DNA of 64,000 nt from an uncultured Spirochaetales bacterium (GTDB lineage Bacteria > UBP6 > UBA1177), in assembly GCA_902774115.1 (NCBI GenBank), contig CACYHH010000005.1, forward strand, positions 101,569 through 165,568, in the 5' to 3' direction. The notes beneath the pieces are model-generated. The model ran no database searches, was not told where the DNA came from, and saw only the letters and a list, made by a program, of their open reading frames with translations. Numbering within the stretch: the stretch's first letter is position 1; each line of letters starts with the position of its first letter. The position numbers and the translations under genes are program-made. Below, one piece after another: positions 1 through 9,371 of the stretch.

Positions 1-1
1 G

Positions 2-877
2 TGCCCGGAATGCAAAATCGTTCCGGTCCGTTCTGGTGATATGCTCGGTGAAGGCGAAAACATGGCGAATGCCTTCAATTTTGTTCTGGATCAGGGAGTT
101 CAGATAATTTCAAACAGCTGGGGACCGGCGGATAACGGCGGCGGCGAGGATATGCCCGAAGTTATTAAGGAAATCGTGAAATATGCCCGTGAAAAAGAGA
201 GAAACGGTCTCGGTGTCGTCATATTTTTCGCAGCGGGAAACGGAAACGAGGATATCAGCGCGGAAGAGAGTTTTGACGGATACGCCGCAAACGAAGACGT
301 TATCGCGGTCGGTGCGCTGAATGCCTGCGGACAGAGGTCGAACTACAGCGATTTCGGCAGGGATCTCGATATTATGGCGCCTTCTTCAGATGTTGACGGC
401 GATTATGTGTGGAATCCGTTCGCGTTCGACATGATAAAAGACGGAATCTGGACGATAGACGCTCGGAGCTGGTACGGCTATTCGCAGAGTGACTACACCG
501 GCACTTTCGGCGGAACAAGCAGTGCTGCACCTCTTGCAGCCGCAGTTGCAGGGCTTCTGATTTCGGCTTATCCCGGGCTCAGCCGCGACGAACTTTACGA
601 AATAATAACTGAAACTGCCGACAAAGTTTCGCCTGTTGATGCAGACTACGACGAAAACGGCTTCAGCGAAAAGTACGGCTACGGCAGGATAAACGCTCTT
701 GCCGCGCTTGAAATGCTTTGCGAAAGGCACGAATGCACAGGCGGGCTTCCCGAAATCAAAGAAGAGACCTACGAACCGGAAGATCTTGAAATGGGAAGTG
801 ATATTGACGAATTTCCCGATGATTCGATGCTTCCTGTGAAAACCACCGAAAAAGGGTGTTCTGTGATTATTCTGTGA
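2..877 (+). CDS. Subtilisin-like serine protease (S8), C-terminal part
   Basis: The reading frame is open to the left edge, so the N-terminus with the catalytic Asp and His lies outside the window. The visible part has the oxyanion-hole Asn region (FFAAGNGNED) and the nucleophile motif GGTSSAAP of the peptidase S8 family. This is followed by the usual small helix segment PLAAAVAGLL and a closing YGYGRINALAALEML segment typical of exported subtilases. An acidic tail of about 45 residues follows the catalytic domain and could be a linker or a cell-surface extension. Secretion is expected for the family but the signal peptide cannot be seen. The gene converges on the next gene with no gap. The family call is firm; the substrate is unknown. 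Confidence 0.93.
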   Translation, partial: CPECKIVPVRSGDMLGEGENMANAFNFVLDQGVQIISNSWGPADNGGGEDMPEVIKEIVKYAREKERNGLGVVIFFAAGNGNEDISAEESFDGYAANEDVIAVGALNACGQRSNYSDFGRDLDIMAPSSDVDGDYVWNPFAFDMIKDGIWTIDARSWYGYSQSDYTGTFGGTSSAAPLAAAVAGLLISAYPGLSRDELYEIITETADKVSPVDADYDENGFSEKYGYGRINALAALEMLCERHECTGGLPEIKEETYEPEDLEMGSDIDEFPDDSMLPVKTTEKGCSVIIL

Positions 878-2026
878 TTATTTCAGCATCTCGTCGCCGG
901 AGAAATCGCGGTAAAGAGTGAGCTGGTCAAGGATGAAGTCGTATTCGTGCGAATTGTCGACGATGATTTCTGACAAAATCTTGCCGAGACCGCTGCCGAT
1001 CATATATCCCTGTCCGCACATACCGGTCGCAAGGAACATGTTTTCGACTTCTTTCGTTCTGCCGACGATCGGGAAACCGTCCGGAGTCATCGGGTAAAGG
1101 CCGCGCCACGTACGTCTGATGCGGATATTGCGGAGTCTCGGGTAGAGTGAAAGCATTCTTCCGACGACCTGCGGCATGAAGTTGCTCGTGTTGTCGATAT
1201 CGGTTCCTTTGATCGAAGGTTTCGGTGTGATGCAGAAAACGAACTGACCTTCGTAGTTCTGGTAGAAGTAGTAGTTGAGCGAGATCGCGTCGGGTCTGAT
1301 GTCAACAACCATCGGACGGAGGAAATATTCGACCGGCTCGGTGATTCCGCCTTCGTGGCAGTCCGGATAAACGGGAATGTCCACTCCGCACATTTCACCG
1401 ATCTCGCGGCTGTATGGACCTGCAGCGTTGATGATGAGGTCGGCGCAGTAGGTATCCTTGTCGGTTTTGACTGAAACGATTTTTCCCCCTTTGACTTCCA
1501 TTGAAACGACTTTTTCGTGGAAGTTGAACTCAGCTCCGCACTCTCTTGCGAGTTTGTAGAAAGCGCCTGTCGTCTTGAGCGGGGAAGCGCTTCCGTCGTT
1601 CGGCGAGAATGTTCCGCCTCTAAGTCCTTCGGGGCGTATTCCGGGAACTCTTTCCTTGATTTCGTCAGCCGAGACCCAGTCGATATTAAGTCCCATGCTC
1701 TTCTGGAGCTTGAGGAGCTCTTTCAAATTTTTCTCGGTCTGTTCTTCGAAGATCGGGTAGATGTATCCGCCTTCGACCCAGTCGACATCGATTCCGTGAT
1801 TTTCTTTCATGTGGCTGATTTCATTGATGGAAACAGCACAGATCTTGATTTTCGCGGGATCGCTGAATGTTGCTCTGAGTCCGCCGATAGCAGCTCTGTT
1901 CTGGCCTCTTCCGGTGGATGCGTTCATTTCGATGACACAGACTTTTTTTCCTTTTTTGGCAAGGTTGTATGCAAGCGGTGTTCCGATGCTGCCTGCGCCG
2001 ATTATGAGAATATCGTAACTTTTCAT
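878..2026 (-). CDS. FAD-dependent oxidoreductase of the DAO family (beta subunit-like)
   Basis: This protein of 382 residues begins with a Rossmann FAD motif (GAGSIGTPLAYNLAKKGKK) and belongs to the D-amino-acid oxidase/glycine oxidase fold, as in sarcosine oxidase beta, HcnC and the beta subunit of dye-linked proline dehydrogenase. The C-terminal PDGFPIVGRTKEV...ATGMCGQGYMIGSG segment is the usual flavin-closing region. The start ATG directly follows the TAG stop of the upstream gene, and its AGGAGG ribosome site lies inside that gene, so the two are translationally coupled. The partner supplies ferredoxin and NAD(P)-type flavin domains, so the pair probably forms a heteromeric dehydrogenase for an amino acid or other secondary amine. 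The substrate cannot be read from the sequence. Confidence 0.88.
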   Translation of the reverse strand: MKSYDILIIGAGSIGTPLAYNLAKKGKKVCVIEMNASTGRGQNRAAIGGLRATFSDPAKIKICAVSINEISHMKENHGIDVDWVEGGYIYPIFEEQTEKNLKELLKLQKSMGLNIDWVSADEIKERVPGIRPEGLRGGTFSPNDGSASPLKTTGAFYKLARECGAEFNFHEKVVSMEVKGGKIVSVKTDKDTYCADLIINAAGPYSREIGEMCGVDIPVYPDCHEGGITEPVEYFLRPMVVDIRPDAISLNYYFYQNYEGQFVFCITPKPSIKGTDIDNTSNFMPQVVGRMLSLYPRLRNIRIRRTWRGLYPMTPDGFPIVGRTKEVENMFLATGMCGQGYMIGSGLGKILSEIIVDNSHEYDFILDQLTLYRDFSGDEMLK

Positions 2027-4096
2027 CTAATTTTCCTCCTCGTTTACAATTGCGTACATTGGAGTTTCGACAGTCAGCGGTCTCTTCCTTCCGGGAGTTA
2101 CTTCTTTCCAGTCTACGCCCGCCATCCTGAAGATCATCGGCATGAGAACGCTGCATGTCTTGCTGCCGCAAGCGCCCATTCCGACCCTTATCTGCTTGAG
2201 CTGGTTGACGTCTCTGACTTTGTTCTCCCTGATGAAATCGACTATCTGTTTTACCGAGACTCTCTCGCAGCGGCAGACTATGCTGTTTTCGGGAGCATAG
2301 GTGAAATCAGGCTTCGGGAGCGGCTTCGTGATCTCTTCGCTCTGGTATCTGATACCTGCGATATCAGCGACATTTGCAGCAGAAACGCTGAGAGTGATGA
2401 GAGTCGTTTTGTACTTTTTGTTGTAAGCGGTCTTGATGACTGTTCCTTCTTCTATGAATTTTCCGTCGATATCGGTAAGCGGCAGTTTGTCGCCCTCTTT
2501 GAAATCGCAGTTGAATTCATACGGAAGAACGATCTCTGCCTTCGTGTCGTCGACTTTCTTTGCAAGTGCGATCGCAAGACCCGGACATGCAGCTACGCAC
2601 ATTCCGCAGCCTATGCATTCGCCGTCAAAGTAAGGTGTATCCATGATCGTTCCGGTTTCGCCTTTGAGTTTGATCGCCTTTTTAGCGCAGACTGTGGTGC
2701 ACGGGTTGCACGGGATCTCCTGAAGACAGGAGAATTTCGGCTGGAATTTCGCCGTGATGACCGGTTTTTCCGGCTCTTTCGTGTTTCCCGGTCTAGATTT
2801 GAGGACAGCAGCCTTTTTGAGCCAGCTTTCATCGATCGCCGCATCTGTCTTTCCGAGAGCAGCAGCCATCTTTCTGCCGGTGATCTTCCCGCCGAACATA
2901 GCCGATGAAGCCTCAGCGATCTCATCGCAGTCTCCGGTCTTCATAACGTTGAATTTATACTGATCTGCAAGGGTGAAAAGCTCGTCCGCGGAGCTCAGAC
3001 CTACTGCGACAAGCAGTGTGTCGACTTCGTAGGTTCTTGCCGTTTCAAGGATCGGGTTCCACTTTTCGTCAACTTCTGCAACCGTGACTCTTTCGACTTT
3101 GCCGTCGCCTTCAGCCGAAATGACCGTCGTGCTGAGGTATATCGGAACGCCCATTCTTCTGATCTTGTCTGCATGGACTTTATATCCGTTGATCTTAGGA
3201 GCGATCTCGACTATTGCAGCGACTTCGATCCCTGCCTGGAGAGCGTGGTAAGCGCCGATGAGACCGACGTTTCCGCTTCCGATGATGAGGATCTTCTTAG
3301 CCGCTTTTACGAGATCGCGGTTGACAAGCGTCTGGAAAGCGCCTGCGCCGTAAACGCCGGGAAGGTCATTGCCTTTGAAGAGAACTGACTTTTCCCTTGC
3401 GCCGCTCGAAAGGATGAGCCCTTTGAAATCGACTGTGACATAGTTTTTATTTTTGACGAAAAGACCGGCTTTTTTGTCTTTGAAAACGCCGATAACGCTT
3501 GTTTCGGTGTATATTTTTACGTTTTTGAAGCTTCTGACTTTTTCTTCGAGGATGTGTGCGATGTCTACGCCGCGTGTTCCTGCGAAGCAGTCTTCCTCGC
3601 TTCCGAAGAATTTGTGGGTCTGGAGCAGCAGTTTGCCGCCGAGGCGTGCCTTGTCGTCAACCAGAATAACGCTGAAACCGAGCCGGGCAAGTTCGATCGT
3701 AGCATTGAGGCCGCTCGGACCGCCGCCGACAACGAGAACATCGCAGCTTTCGTTGCGTCTTTCGGTGTGTTCTACCGGTCTGTCGTCTTCCGCAAGTTTC
3801 GGAACGCCGTTAAGGGTTTCGATCTTCATTCCTGCTTTGAGCGGAGTGATGCACGATTTCTGCGGAAGCCCGTCGATGATCACCGTGCACTGGCTGCACT
3901 GGCCGTTCGCGCAGAAGATACCCTGCGGAGCCTTGCCGTTTCTGTGGAGCGAAAACTGTCTGACACCGTTTGCGAAAAGAGCCGAACTTACCGCCTCTCC
4001 TTCGTAACCTGTCATTTTTCTGCCGTCGAAAGTAAATTCGACTTCTTTCTGGCCCTGAGGAATTTCAAGGACAGGATGTTTTTCAATTCTTGTCAT
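2027..4096 (-). CDS. Multidomain FAD/iron-sulfur oxidoreductase (alpha subunit-like)
   Basis: Domains can be read in order. An N-terminal 2Fe-2S segment (CANGQCSQC, residues about 60-70) comes first. A pyridine-nucleotide-disulfide-type flavoprotein follows, with two dinucleotide sites (VVGGGPSGLNA and IIGSGNVGLIGA). Next are cysteine clusters for 4Fe-4S centres (CNPCTTVC and CIGCGMCVAACP), and last a C-terminal BFD-like 2Fe-2S domain (VCRCERVS ... GACGSKTC). The layout matches the large subunits of opine oxidase, HcnAB, sarcosine oxidase and dye-linked proline dehydrogenase enzymes, with an added ferredoxin module that suggests transfer of electrons to a ferredoxin or quinone. An AGGTGG ribosome site precedes the ATG. 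Together with the following gene it forms a two-gene operon. The substrate is unresolved. Confidence 0.88.
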   Translation of the reverse strand: MTRIEKHPVLEIPQGQKEVEFTFDGRKMTGYEGEAVSSALFANGVRQFSLHRNGKAPQGIFCANGQCSQCTVIIDGLPQKSCITPLKAGMKIETLNGVPKLAEDDRPVEHTERRNESCDVLVVGGGPSGLNATIELARLGFSVILVDDKARLGGKLLLQTHKFFGSEEDCFAGTRGVDIAHILEEKVRSFKNVKIYTETSVIGVFKDKKAGLFVKNKNYVTVDFKGLILSSGAREKSVLFKGNDLPGVYGAGAFQTLVNRDLVKAAKKILIIGSGNVGLIGAYHALQAGIEVAAIVEIAPKINGYKVHADKIRRMGVPIYLSTTVISAEGDGKVERVTVAEVDEKWNPILETARTYEVDTLLVAVGLSSADELFTLADQYKFNVMKTGDCDEIAEASSAMFGGKITGRKMAAALGKTDAAIDESWLKKAAVLKSRPGNTKEPEKPVITAKFQPKFSCLQEIPCNPCTTVCAKKAIKLKGETGTIMDTPYFDGECIGCGMCVAACPGLAIALAKKVDDTKAEIVLPYEFNCDFKEGDKLPLTDIDGKFIEEGTVIKTAYNKKYKTTLITLSVSAANVADIAGIRYQSEEITKPLPKPDFTYAPENSIVCRCERVSVKQIVDFIRENKVRDVNQLKQIRVGMGACGSKTCSVLMPMIFRMAGVDWKEVTPGRKRPLTVETPMYAIVNEEEN

Positions 4097-4140
4097 AATT
4101 CCACCTATTCCATAATTAAAGAAACAAATTCAGTGCGGGC

Positions 4141-4168
4141 AAGATAATTCTGCGGCTTTTAAAGTCAA
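4141..4168 (-). promoter_or_regulatory. Candidate sigma70-type promoter for the oxidoreductase operon
   Basis: On the minus strand a TTGACT box (4168-4163) and a TATCTT box (4146-4141) are separated by 16 bases and lie about 45 bases upstream of the ATG of the large oxidoreductase subunit. The -35 match is good and the -10 match is partial. It is a pattern match only. Confidence 0.35.
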
Positions 4169-4227
4169 TAAAATTTAATCCTTGTTTTTCCGCAGTTTTT
4201 CTTTAAAATATCAGACTTCCCTTGTTC

Positions 4228-4264
4228 CCGTCTCCACGATGGAGAGGGGCTGGAGGTGAGGTCT
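4228..4264 (-). repeat. Dispersed palindromic repeat, copy 1 (intergenic)
   Basis: Read on the minus strand this starts AGACCTCACC, runs through a C-rich stretch and contains a hairpin (TCTCCA, loop of 3, TGGAGA; 4231-4245) flanked by CCC and GGG. A related sequence occurs on the other strand at 23536-23575, inside a coding region. The copy here ends only 13 bases before the start codon of the glycosyltransferase, so it lies in that gene's leader. The pattern resembles short REP/MITE-like elements. Confidence 0.6.
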
Positions 4265-4277
4265 TTGGAGGTTGAAA

Positions 4278-5000
4278 ATGAGCAAAGTTGCTGTTTGTAT
4301 CCCAACGTACAACGAAAAAGAGAATATTGCGGCTATAATAAAGGCTGTACACGGTGAGCTTCCCGAAGCGGATATACTGATCGTAGACGACAATTCGCCT
4401 GACGGAACGGCGGAAATCGTGCGGAATCTGATGAAAGAAAACAGTTTTGTTATCCTGAAAGTACGTCAGAGCAAGGAAGGTCTCGGCGCGGCGTATCTTG
4501 ACGGGTTTGGCACCCTCATTGACAAAGGTTACGAAAAGATAATACAAATGGATGCCGACTTTTCGCATAAACCAGAATATCTTCCCGAAATGGTGAAGAA
4601 GTCGGATGAAGGCTACACAGTTGTTGTCGGTTCCCGCTATGTCAAGGGTGGAGGAACTGCAAACTGGGGTCTTGGCCGCCGCATTATTTCAAGGGGAGGC
4701 AGCTTTTATGCAAGCACGATTTTAGGGCTCGGAGTGAACGACGTAACCGCAGGATTCAAGTGCTGGGATGCAAAACTTCTCAAAAAAGTGATTTCTACTC
4801 CGCTTGTCCTTTCGGGCTTCGGATTCCAGATCGAAATGGCTTTCAGAACGAAGATAAGCGGCGGAAAAGTGTTCGAACTGCCGATAGTTTTTCCCGACAG
4901 GACCGAAGGAACGAGCAAAATGAGCGGCAAAATCTTCAAGGAGGCTCTCTTCGGAGTCTGGAAACTCAGATTTATGGGCAGAAAAATATTGGAGAAATAG
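4278..5000 (+). CDS. Polyprenol-phosphate glycosyltransferase (DPM1-like, GT2)
   Basis: This protein of 240 residues has a GT-A fold of family 2. It starts KVAVCIPTYNEKENI, has the nucleotide/metal-binding DDNSPDGTAEI and MDADFSHKPEYLPEM segments, and ends in the GSRYVKGGG...WGLGRR...S region typical of dolichol/polyprenol-phosphate mannose synthases. No C-terminal membrane domain is present, as in the soluble DPM1 type. It would transfer a sugar from a nucleotide donor to a lipid phosphate carrier. I chose ATG 4278 because a GGAGG site lies 6 bases upstream; a TTG two codons earlier is less likely. It is followed immediately by dapH. Confidence 0.9.
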   Translation: MSKVAVCIPTYNEKENIAAIIKAVHGELPEADILIVDDNSPDGTAEIVRNLMKENSFVILKVRQSKEGLGAAYLDGFGTLIDKGYEKIIQMDADFSHKPEYLPEMVKKSDEGYTVVVGSRYVKGGGTANWGLGRRIISRGGSFYASTILGLGVNDVTAGFKCWDAKLLKKVISTPLVLSGFGFQIEMAFRTKISGGKVFELPIVFPDRTEGTSKMSGKIFKEALFGVWKLRFMGRKILEK

Positions 5001-5699
5001 ATGGACGCATACGAAATCATAAAACTCATCAGCGAATCGAAAAAAAAGACGCCGGTGCGCGCGCTTTTCAAGGGAAATATCGAAAAATGCGACTTTTCGG
5101 TTCTGGCGGAAACTTACAAAGGCCTTGATTTCATCGAGGTTTACGACGAGTTCGACAAGATCCGCGATTTCGCGGCTGCCCATCCGGAAGTAACGATGAC
5201 CCGCTTTGAAAACGACCGCAGAAACTCGGCGATCCCGCTTGCAGACCTTACAAAGATCAATGCGCGGATCGAGCCGGGAGCAGTCATCCGCGAAATGACC
5301 GAGATCGGTGACAAATGCGTCATAATGATGGGCGCGGTGATCAATATCGGCGCGGTGATCGGCGAAGGAACTATGATCGACATGAACGCTGTCATCGGCG
5401 GACGTGCGACAGTCGGCAGAAACTGCCACATCGGCGCAGGAACAGTCCTTGCAGGCGTCATCGAGCCTCCGAGCGCAACTCCCGTTAAAATCTGCGACGG
5501 AGTCATGATCGGCGCGAACGCAGTTGTTCTTGAAGGTGTCACGGTAGGCGAGAATTCAGTCGTCGCGGCAGGTTCGGTCGTAACGAAAGATGTGCCTCCC
5601 CGCTGCGTGGTCGCAGGAGTCCCCGCAAAGATAATCAAACAGGTCGATGACACCACGAAATCAAAAACCGAACTCGTCGAAGCGCTGCGTAATCTTTAA
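5001..5699 (+). CDS. dapH: Tetrahydrodipicolinate N-acetyltransferase
   Basis: This protein of 232 residues has the N-terminal alpha/beta segment of DapH (residues 1-90) followed by left-handed beta-helix hexapeptide repeats (for example [19 protein letters not shown]) and the end motif [15 protein letters not shown]. Length and domain order match the acetylase branch of the diaminopimelate pathway, which acetylates tetrahydrodipicolinate for lysine and peptidoglycan synthesis. The ATG directly follows the stop codon of the glycosyltransferase, with a GGAG site inside it. The 3' end overlaps the convergent next gene by 4 bases. Confidence 0.95.
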   Translation: MDAYEIIKLISESKKKTPVRALFKGNIEKCDFSVLAETYKGLDFIEVYDEFDKIRDFAAAHPEVTMTRFENDRRNSAIPLADLTKINARIEPGAVIREMTEIGDKCVIMMGAVINIGAVIGEGTMIDMNAVIGGRATVGRNCHIGAGTVLAGVIEPPSATPVKICDGVMIGANAVVLEGVTVGENSVVAAGSVVTKDVPPRCVVAGVPAKIIKQVDDTTKSKTELVEALRNL

Positions 5700-7480
5700 T
5701 TTTCTTCCGGTTCCCTGAAAACTATCGACTGTTCCAGTGCTTCGAAGTAGTCGTCGGTCGAGAGATGGCTGGTCTCGTTCATTATGCTCAGGATCCTGTA
5801 AAGGCTTTTGTACCAGTTTTCTGTCACGTTTTTCGAGAGGAACATGTAGTGGTATTTCGCGGGGCCGGGAATCACCGAAGCGAGGTAGGCCGATTCAAGC
5901 GGCGTGAGCTGATACGGCTGTTTTCCGAAGTAATAGTAAGCCGCCTGCGAAATGCCGAAGATGCCGGGTGCCCATTCAATTATGTTGAAATAAATTTCAA
6001 GAAGGCGCTCTTTTGAAAGGGCTGCGTCGAGTTCTATGGCAAGAAGAACTTCGCGGAATTTGCGCAGAAGGGTTTTGTCGCGGTTCAAAAAAAGGTTTTT
6101 TGCAAGCTGCTGAGTGATAGTCGAGCCGCCGCGCATCCTGTGGGTCTTGATGTTGTCCTTCACGGCGGCGTCAAGTTCCTGGAAATCGACTCCTTTGTGG
6201 ACGAAAAATCCGGCGTCTTCCGAAACGACGACCGCCCAGATTAAGTGGTCGGGAATAAGCGCCATCGGAGTGAAGTAAGGGTTGCGCTCGCCGACGAAAA
6301 TTTTTCTCGTGCTGCCGTCTTCGTTTGTCCAGATGTATTCAAAAGGCAGTTTGAGGTAATCCATGCGTTCTGAAAGCTGTTTCGGTTCGATAAGGTTGCC
6401 GATGATAGAAAAAACGGGCGGTTCGTCGCCTTCCTGCGAGTATTCTGCAAAAAGTTCGAGCGTTCCGCCGAAAAGGTAGCCTTCAAACGCTTCGTCGTGG
6501 ATCAAAGTTTCAAGTTTGTTAAGATTTGCCGATTCTGTTTTTATCGAAAATTCTTTTGATGTTTTGCTGTAACTTCCAGAAAATACCGCATTGATGCCGC
6601 CGAGAGAAAGTTCTGCCTCTTTTGTTTCGGCAGATTTTTCGTCTTTGTCGAAAGCTACGTCACCTTTGAAGCGGAAAAGCGGCAGTGTGAAGGGCTGGGA
6701 ATCGATCAGCGGATGGAAAAAGGTCAGGTCGTGGATCGTCATGTCGTTTTTCAGGAGAAATTTTCCTTTTTCTTCCGAAATTTCAGAAAAAGAGCTGATT
6801 TTTCCGGCTGAAACGTCAAAAGAGGTTTTGTTTTTTATGATTTCGTGAAAATCATTCAAATCAATTCCGTCAAGCCGCACCGAAGCGCTTTTATCTTTAA
6901 GCGAAAAGCGGATCTCTGCGGTTCCGCCGTTTGCTTCGCCGAGCTCTTTGAAAAGCGCCTTGCCGCCTGAGCGGGAAAGGTCAAGGTTCGTTGAAAAACT
7001 CTGCGTAACGCTGCCGAAAACAAAGTCGGTATCCGATTTGAATTCTATTGAAAAATCGGGAACACCGCGGTTTTCATTTGTCTCTTTTTCCAGCTTTTCG
7101 TCCTTGTTCAAAAGAATCGGTGCTTTAAGCGCTTTGTCCGCATGAATCCTTGAGTTTATGCAGGTTGTCTTCAACTTTTTTTTGTCTGAAAAAAGCATTT
7201 TGCGGAGATTTCCGAGAGAGCATTTTTCCAACACGGCGAGTTCGTTTCCGCCATGCGAAAATACCGCTTTTTTTACAAATATCCGCGGTGGAAAGAATGA
7301 GACGTCAAGACCGGAAATTTCGGTGTCGATGCCGTATTTAGCCTTTATCAGAGCGGTTGCCTTTGATGAAAACCCGTCGATTTTCCCTTTTGATACTTTT
7401 TCAAGCGCAAATATGGCAACTGCCGCCGAAACGAGCAGAAAAATGACCGCCGCAGTGATTTTTTTTAGTTTTGTGCTCAT
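5696..7480 (-). CDS. Membrane-anchored peptidoglycan glycosyltransferase (GT51) with long N-terminal domain
   Basis: This protein of 594 residues has one N-terminal membrane segment (residues about 8-27). A region of about 350 residues with weak AsmA-like character follows, then a C-terminal GT51 domain (about 385-560). The catalytic glutamate is in [14 protein letters not shown] and the second conserved motif is [20 protein letters not shown] conserved ...[18 protein letters not shown] segment follows. No transpeptidase domain is present, so it is a monofunctional lipid II polymerase rather than a class A PBP. The large N-terminal region makes it much longer than MtgA (about 240 residues); similar fusions are known in deltaproteobacteria. 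Its ATG overlaps the stop codon of the upstream peptidase gene (ATGA), so the two are coupled. Confidence 0.88.
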   Translation of the reverse strand: MSTKLKKITAAVIFLLVSAAVAIFALEKVSKGKIDGFSSKATALIKAKYGIDTEISGLDVSFFPPRIFVKKAVFSHGGNELAVLEKCSLGNLRKMLFSDKKKLKTTCINSRIHADKALKAPILLNKDEKLEKETNENRGVPDFSIEFKSDTDFVFGSVTQSFSTNLDLSRSGGKALFKELGEANGGTAEIRFSLKDKSASVRLDGIDLNDFHEIIKNKTSFDVSAGKISSFSEISEEKGKFLLKNDMTIHDLTFFHPLIDSQPFTLPLFRFKGDVAFDKDEKSAETKEAELSLGGINAVFSGSYSKTSKEFSIKTESANLNKLETLIHDEAFEGYLFGGTLELFAEYSQEGDEPPVFSIIGNLIEPKQLSERMDYLKLPFEYIWTNEDGSTRKIFVGERNPYFTPMALIPDHLIWAVVVSEDAGFFVHKGVDFQELDAAVKDNIKTHRMRGGSTITQQLAKNLFLNRDKTLLRKFREVLLAIELDAALSKERLLEIYFNIIEWAPGIFGISQAAYYYFGKQPYQLTPLESAYLASVIPGPAKYHYMFLSKNVTENWYKSLYRILSIMNETSHLSTDDYFEALEQSIVFREPEEN

Positions 7481-9243
7481 AAATCGAGGAATTTCGAGAT
7501 ATCTTCTTTGATGAGTTCGAGAGAGTTTTTCCAGAAATTTATGTCGTTCAGATCAACGTCAACTATTTTTGCGACGTCGGTTACGCTGCGTTTGCCAGTT
7601 TCCGAAAGGAGAAATTCATACTTTTCGGTAAAGCTGCAGCCGGTTTCGGTATATTTTGCGTAAAGTCCTTTTGCGAAAAGAAGCCCGAACGCGTAGGGGA
7701 AGTTGTAAAAGTTCCAGTCAGGGTTGTAATAGTGCGGTTTGATGAGCCAGAGATAGGGGTGAAGAACTTTTTCGTCAAGTCCGTCACCGTAAGCTTCGGT
7801 CTGCGCCTTCGTCATTTCTTCACAGAGCTGTTCAGGCGAAAGCGGAGCTGTTTCACGTGCTTTGAAAAGCGCCGTCTCGAAAAGGTATCTGCTGTAAATA
7901 TCGACTATGACTTGTCCTGCGGAGGAAATTTCGGATTCAAGAATGGCGAGTTTTGTCTCTTTGTCAGCCTCTTTGAGTGCTGCCTGGTTGATTATCGTTT
8001 CACAGAAAATCGAAGCTGTCTCTGCAAGCGGGGAAGGGTATCTGGTGTTTAAAATCACATTTTGAGAAAGGCAGTGACCGTGGAATGCGTGACCGAGTTC
8101 GTGAGCTATAGTCGTAACATCGTTGTATGAGCCGCCGAAGTTGGCAAGGATCCTGCTCTGCGAAATCGAAAAAAGGTTTTCGCAGAAGGCACCGCCCACT
8201 TTTCCGGGTCTGATTTCGGAATCGATCCAGTTGCTTTCGAAAGCGTTTTTTGCGAAATCTCCGAGTTTGCTGCTGAAAGTGGAAAATTTTTCGATTATGA
8301 ATTTTGCAGCTTCTTCGTATGTGAAATTTGACTGAGCTTTTGTAGTTACCGGCGCGAAAAGGTCATAAAACGGCAGAGATCCGCTCAAACCGAGCATTTT
8401 CGCTTTCTTTTTGTAGTAGGCTCTGAAACAGGGGAGATATTCCCTTATCGCCGAAAACATCGTGTCGATGATGCTTTTTTCCATCCTGTTTTTTGTCAGA
8501 ACCATCTCGAGTACGGAAGAGTAACCGCGCGTTCTCGCCAGAATGATCGATTCTCCTTTTATCGCGTTGATGCAGGCCGCAACGGCTTTTTCGACTTTTC
8601 TGTAGGCTCTGATTTCCGATTCATAGGCCTTTTTTCTCACATCTGCATCTTCGGAATATGCAAGTGCGCGGATTTTGGAGATAGGTTTTATTTCGTTTCT
8701 CCCGTCCACTGTTGAAAATTTTCCGGTAAGCGAGCTGATTAGGACGTTGTGGAGATTCATCCATGACGAAGAGCCGACAAGTTTAAGGTTGGAAATTATC
8801 TGTTCCGTCTGGTCGTCGAGAATGTGACGCCCTTTCGTGATGAGTTCTTCAAAGTGGAAAATGCACTCTTCGAGGTCGGTTCCGCGCAGAGTTTCCGGAT
8901 CGAATCCGCTTGCGGCGAGCCATTTTATGAATTTGACGTCGGCAAGGGAAGTCCTGTTCTGCTTTACCGTAACCGATTCAATGTATGAATTTGCTTCGGT
9001 ATTGTTGGTGTCGGCGCAGAAAGAAAGGTTTGCAAAGCAGAGAAGTTTTTCAGTCAATGCAGCGATCTCTGATTTTAAAGCAACGTATTTTTTCAGTATT
9101 TCAGGTGCGTTGCCGCTTTTTGAAAGGGTATTTGCAAATTTTTCGTATTCTTCATTTTTTAAATCGAGTTTCCTGCAGTCGCCTGTAAATTCCGGTGAAT
9201 CAAAACCTGTATAAAGAGCGCCAAGATTCCAGCGGTTATCCAT
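7477..9243 (-). CDS. pepF: Oligoendopeptidase F-like M3 metallopeptidase
   Basis: The protein has 588 residues, the usual length for PepF. The zinc motif HELGHAFHGH (about residue 380) and the downstream glutamate region ETASIFCETI are those of peptidase family M3. No signal peptide is visible, so it should act in the cytoplasm on short peptides. It is the first gene of a two-gene unit with the glycosyltransferase gene downstream; the shared stop/start overlap suggests coordinated expression, although no functional link is known. Confidence 0.93.
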   Translation of the reverse strand: MDNRWNLGALYTGFDSPEFTGDCRKLDLKNEEYEKFANTLSKSGNAPEILKKYVALKSEIAALTEKLLCFANLSFCADTNNTEANSYIESVTVKQNRTSLADVKFIKWLAASGFDPETLRGTDLEECIFHFEELITKGRHILDDQTEQIISNLKLVGSSSWMNLHNVLISSLTGKFSTVDGRNEIKPISKIRALAYSEDADVRKKAYESEIRAYRKVEKAVAACINAIKGESIILARTRGYSSVLEMVLTKNRMEKSIIDTMFSAIREYLPCFRAYYKKKAKMLGLSGSLPFYDLFAPVTTKAQSNFTYEEAAKFIIEKFSTFSSKLGDFAKNAFESNWIDSEIRPGKVGGAFCENLFSISQSRILANFGGSYNDVTTIAHELGHAFHGHCLSQNVILNTRYPSPLAETASIFCETIINQAALKEADKETKLAILESEISSAGQVIVDIYSRYLFETALFKARETAPLSPEQLCEEMTKAQTEAYGDGLDEKVLHPYLWLIKPHYYNPDWNFYNFPYAFGLLFAKGLYAKYTETGCSFTEKYEFLLSETGKRSVTDVAKIVDVDLNDINFWKNSLELIKEDISKFLDL

Positions 9244-9371
9244 AATTTTCTCTCTCCGTTAAAAATGAAAGCAAAAAAGCGAACGATTATACAAGCCGGT
9301 AAAAATAAGGCAAATTTCATTTTGCAAAAAAAATCATCTGTGCTATAAAGCCGGGACTTGTTGGGGGCGGC

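Noticed and set aside
1517..2908. Long open frame on the plus strand (463 codons)
   Set aside because: It lies opposite the two flavin/iron-sulfur oxidoreductase genes, which have clear motifs and ribosome sites. Its translation is low in complexity and matches no family, so it is a shadow frame.
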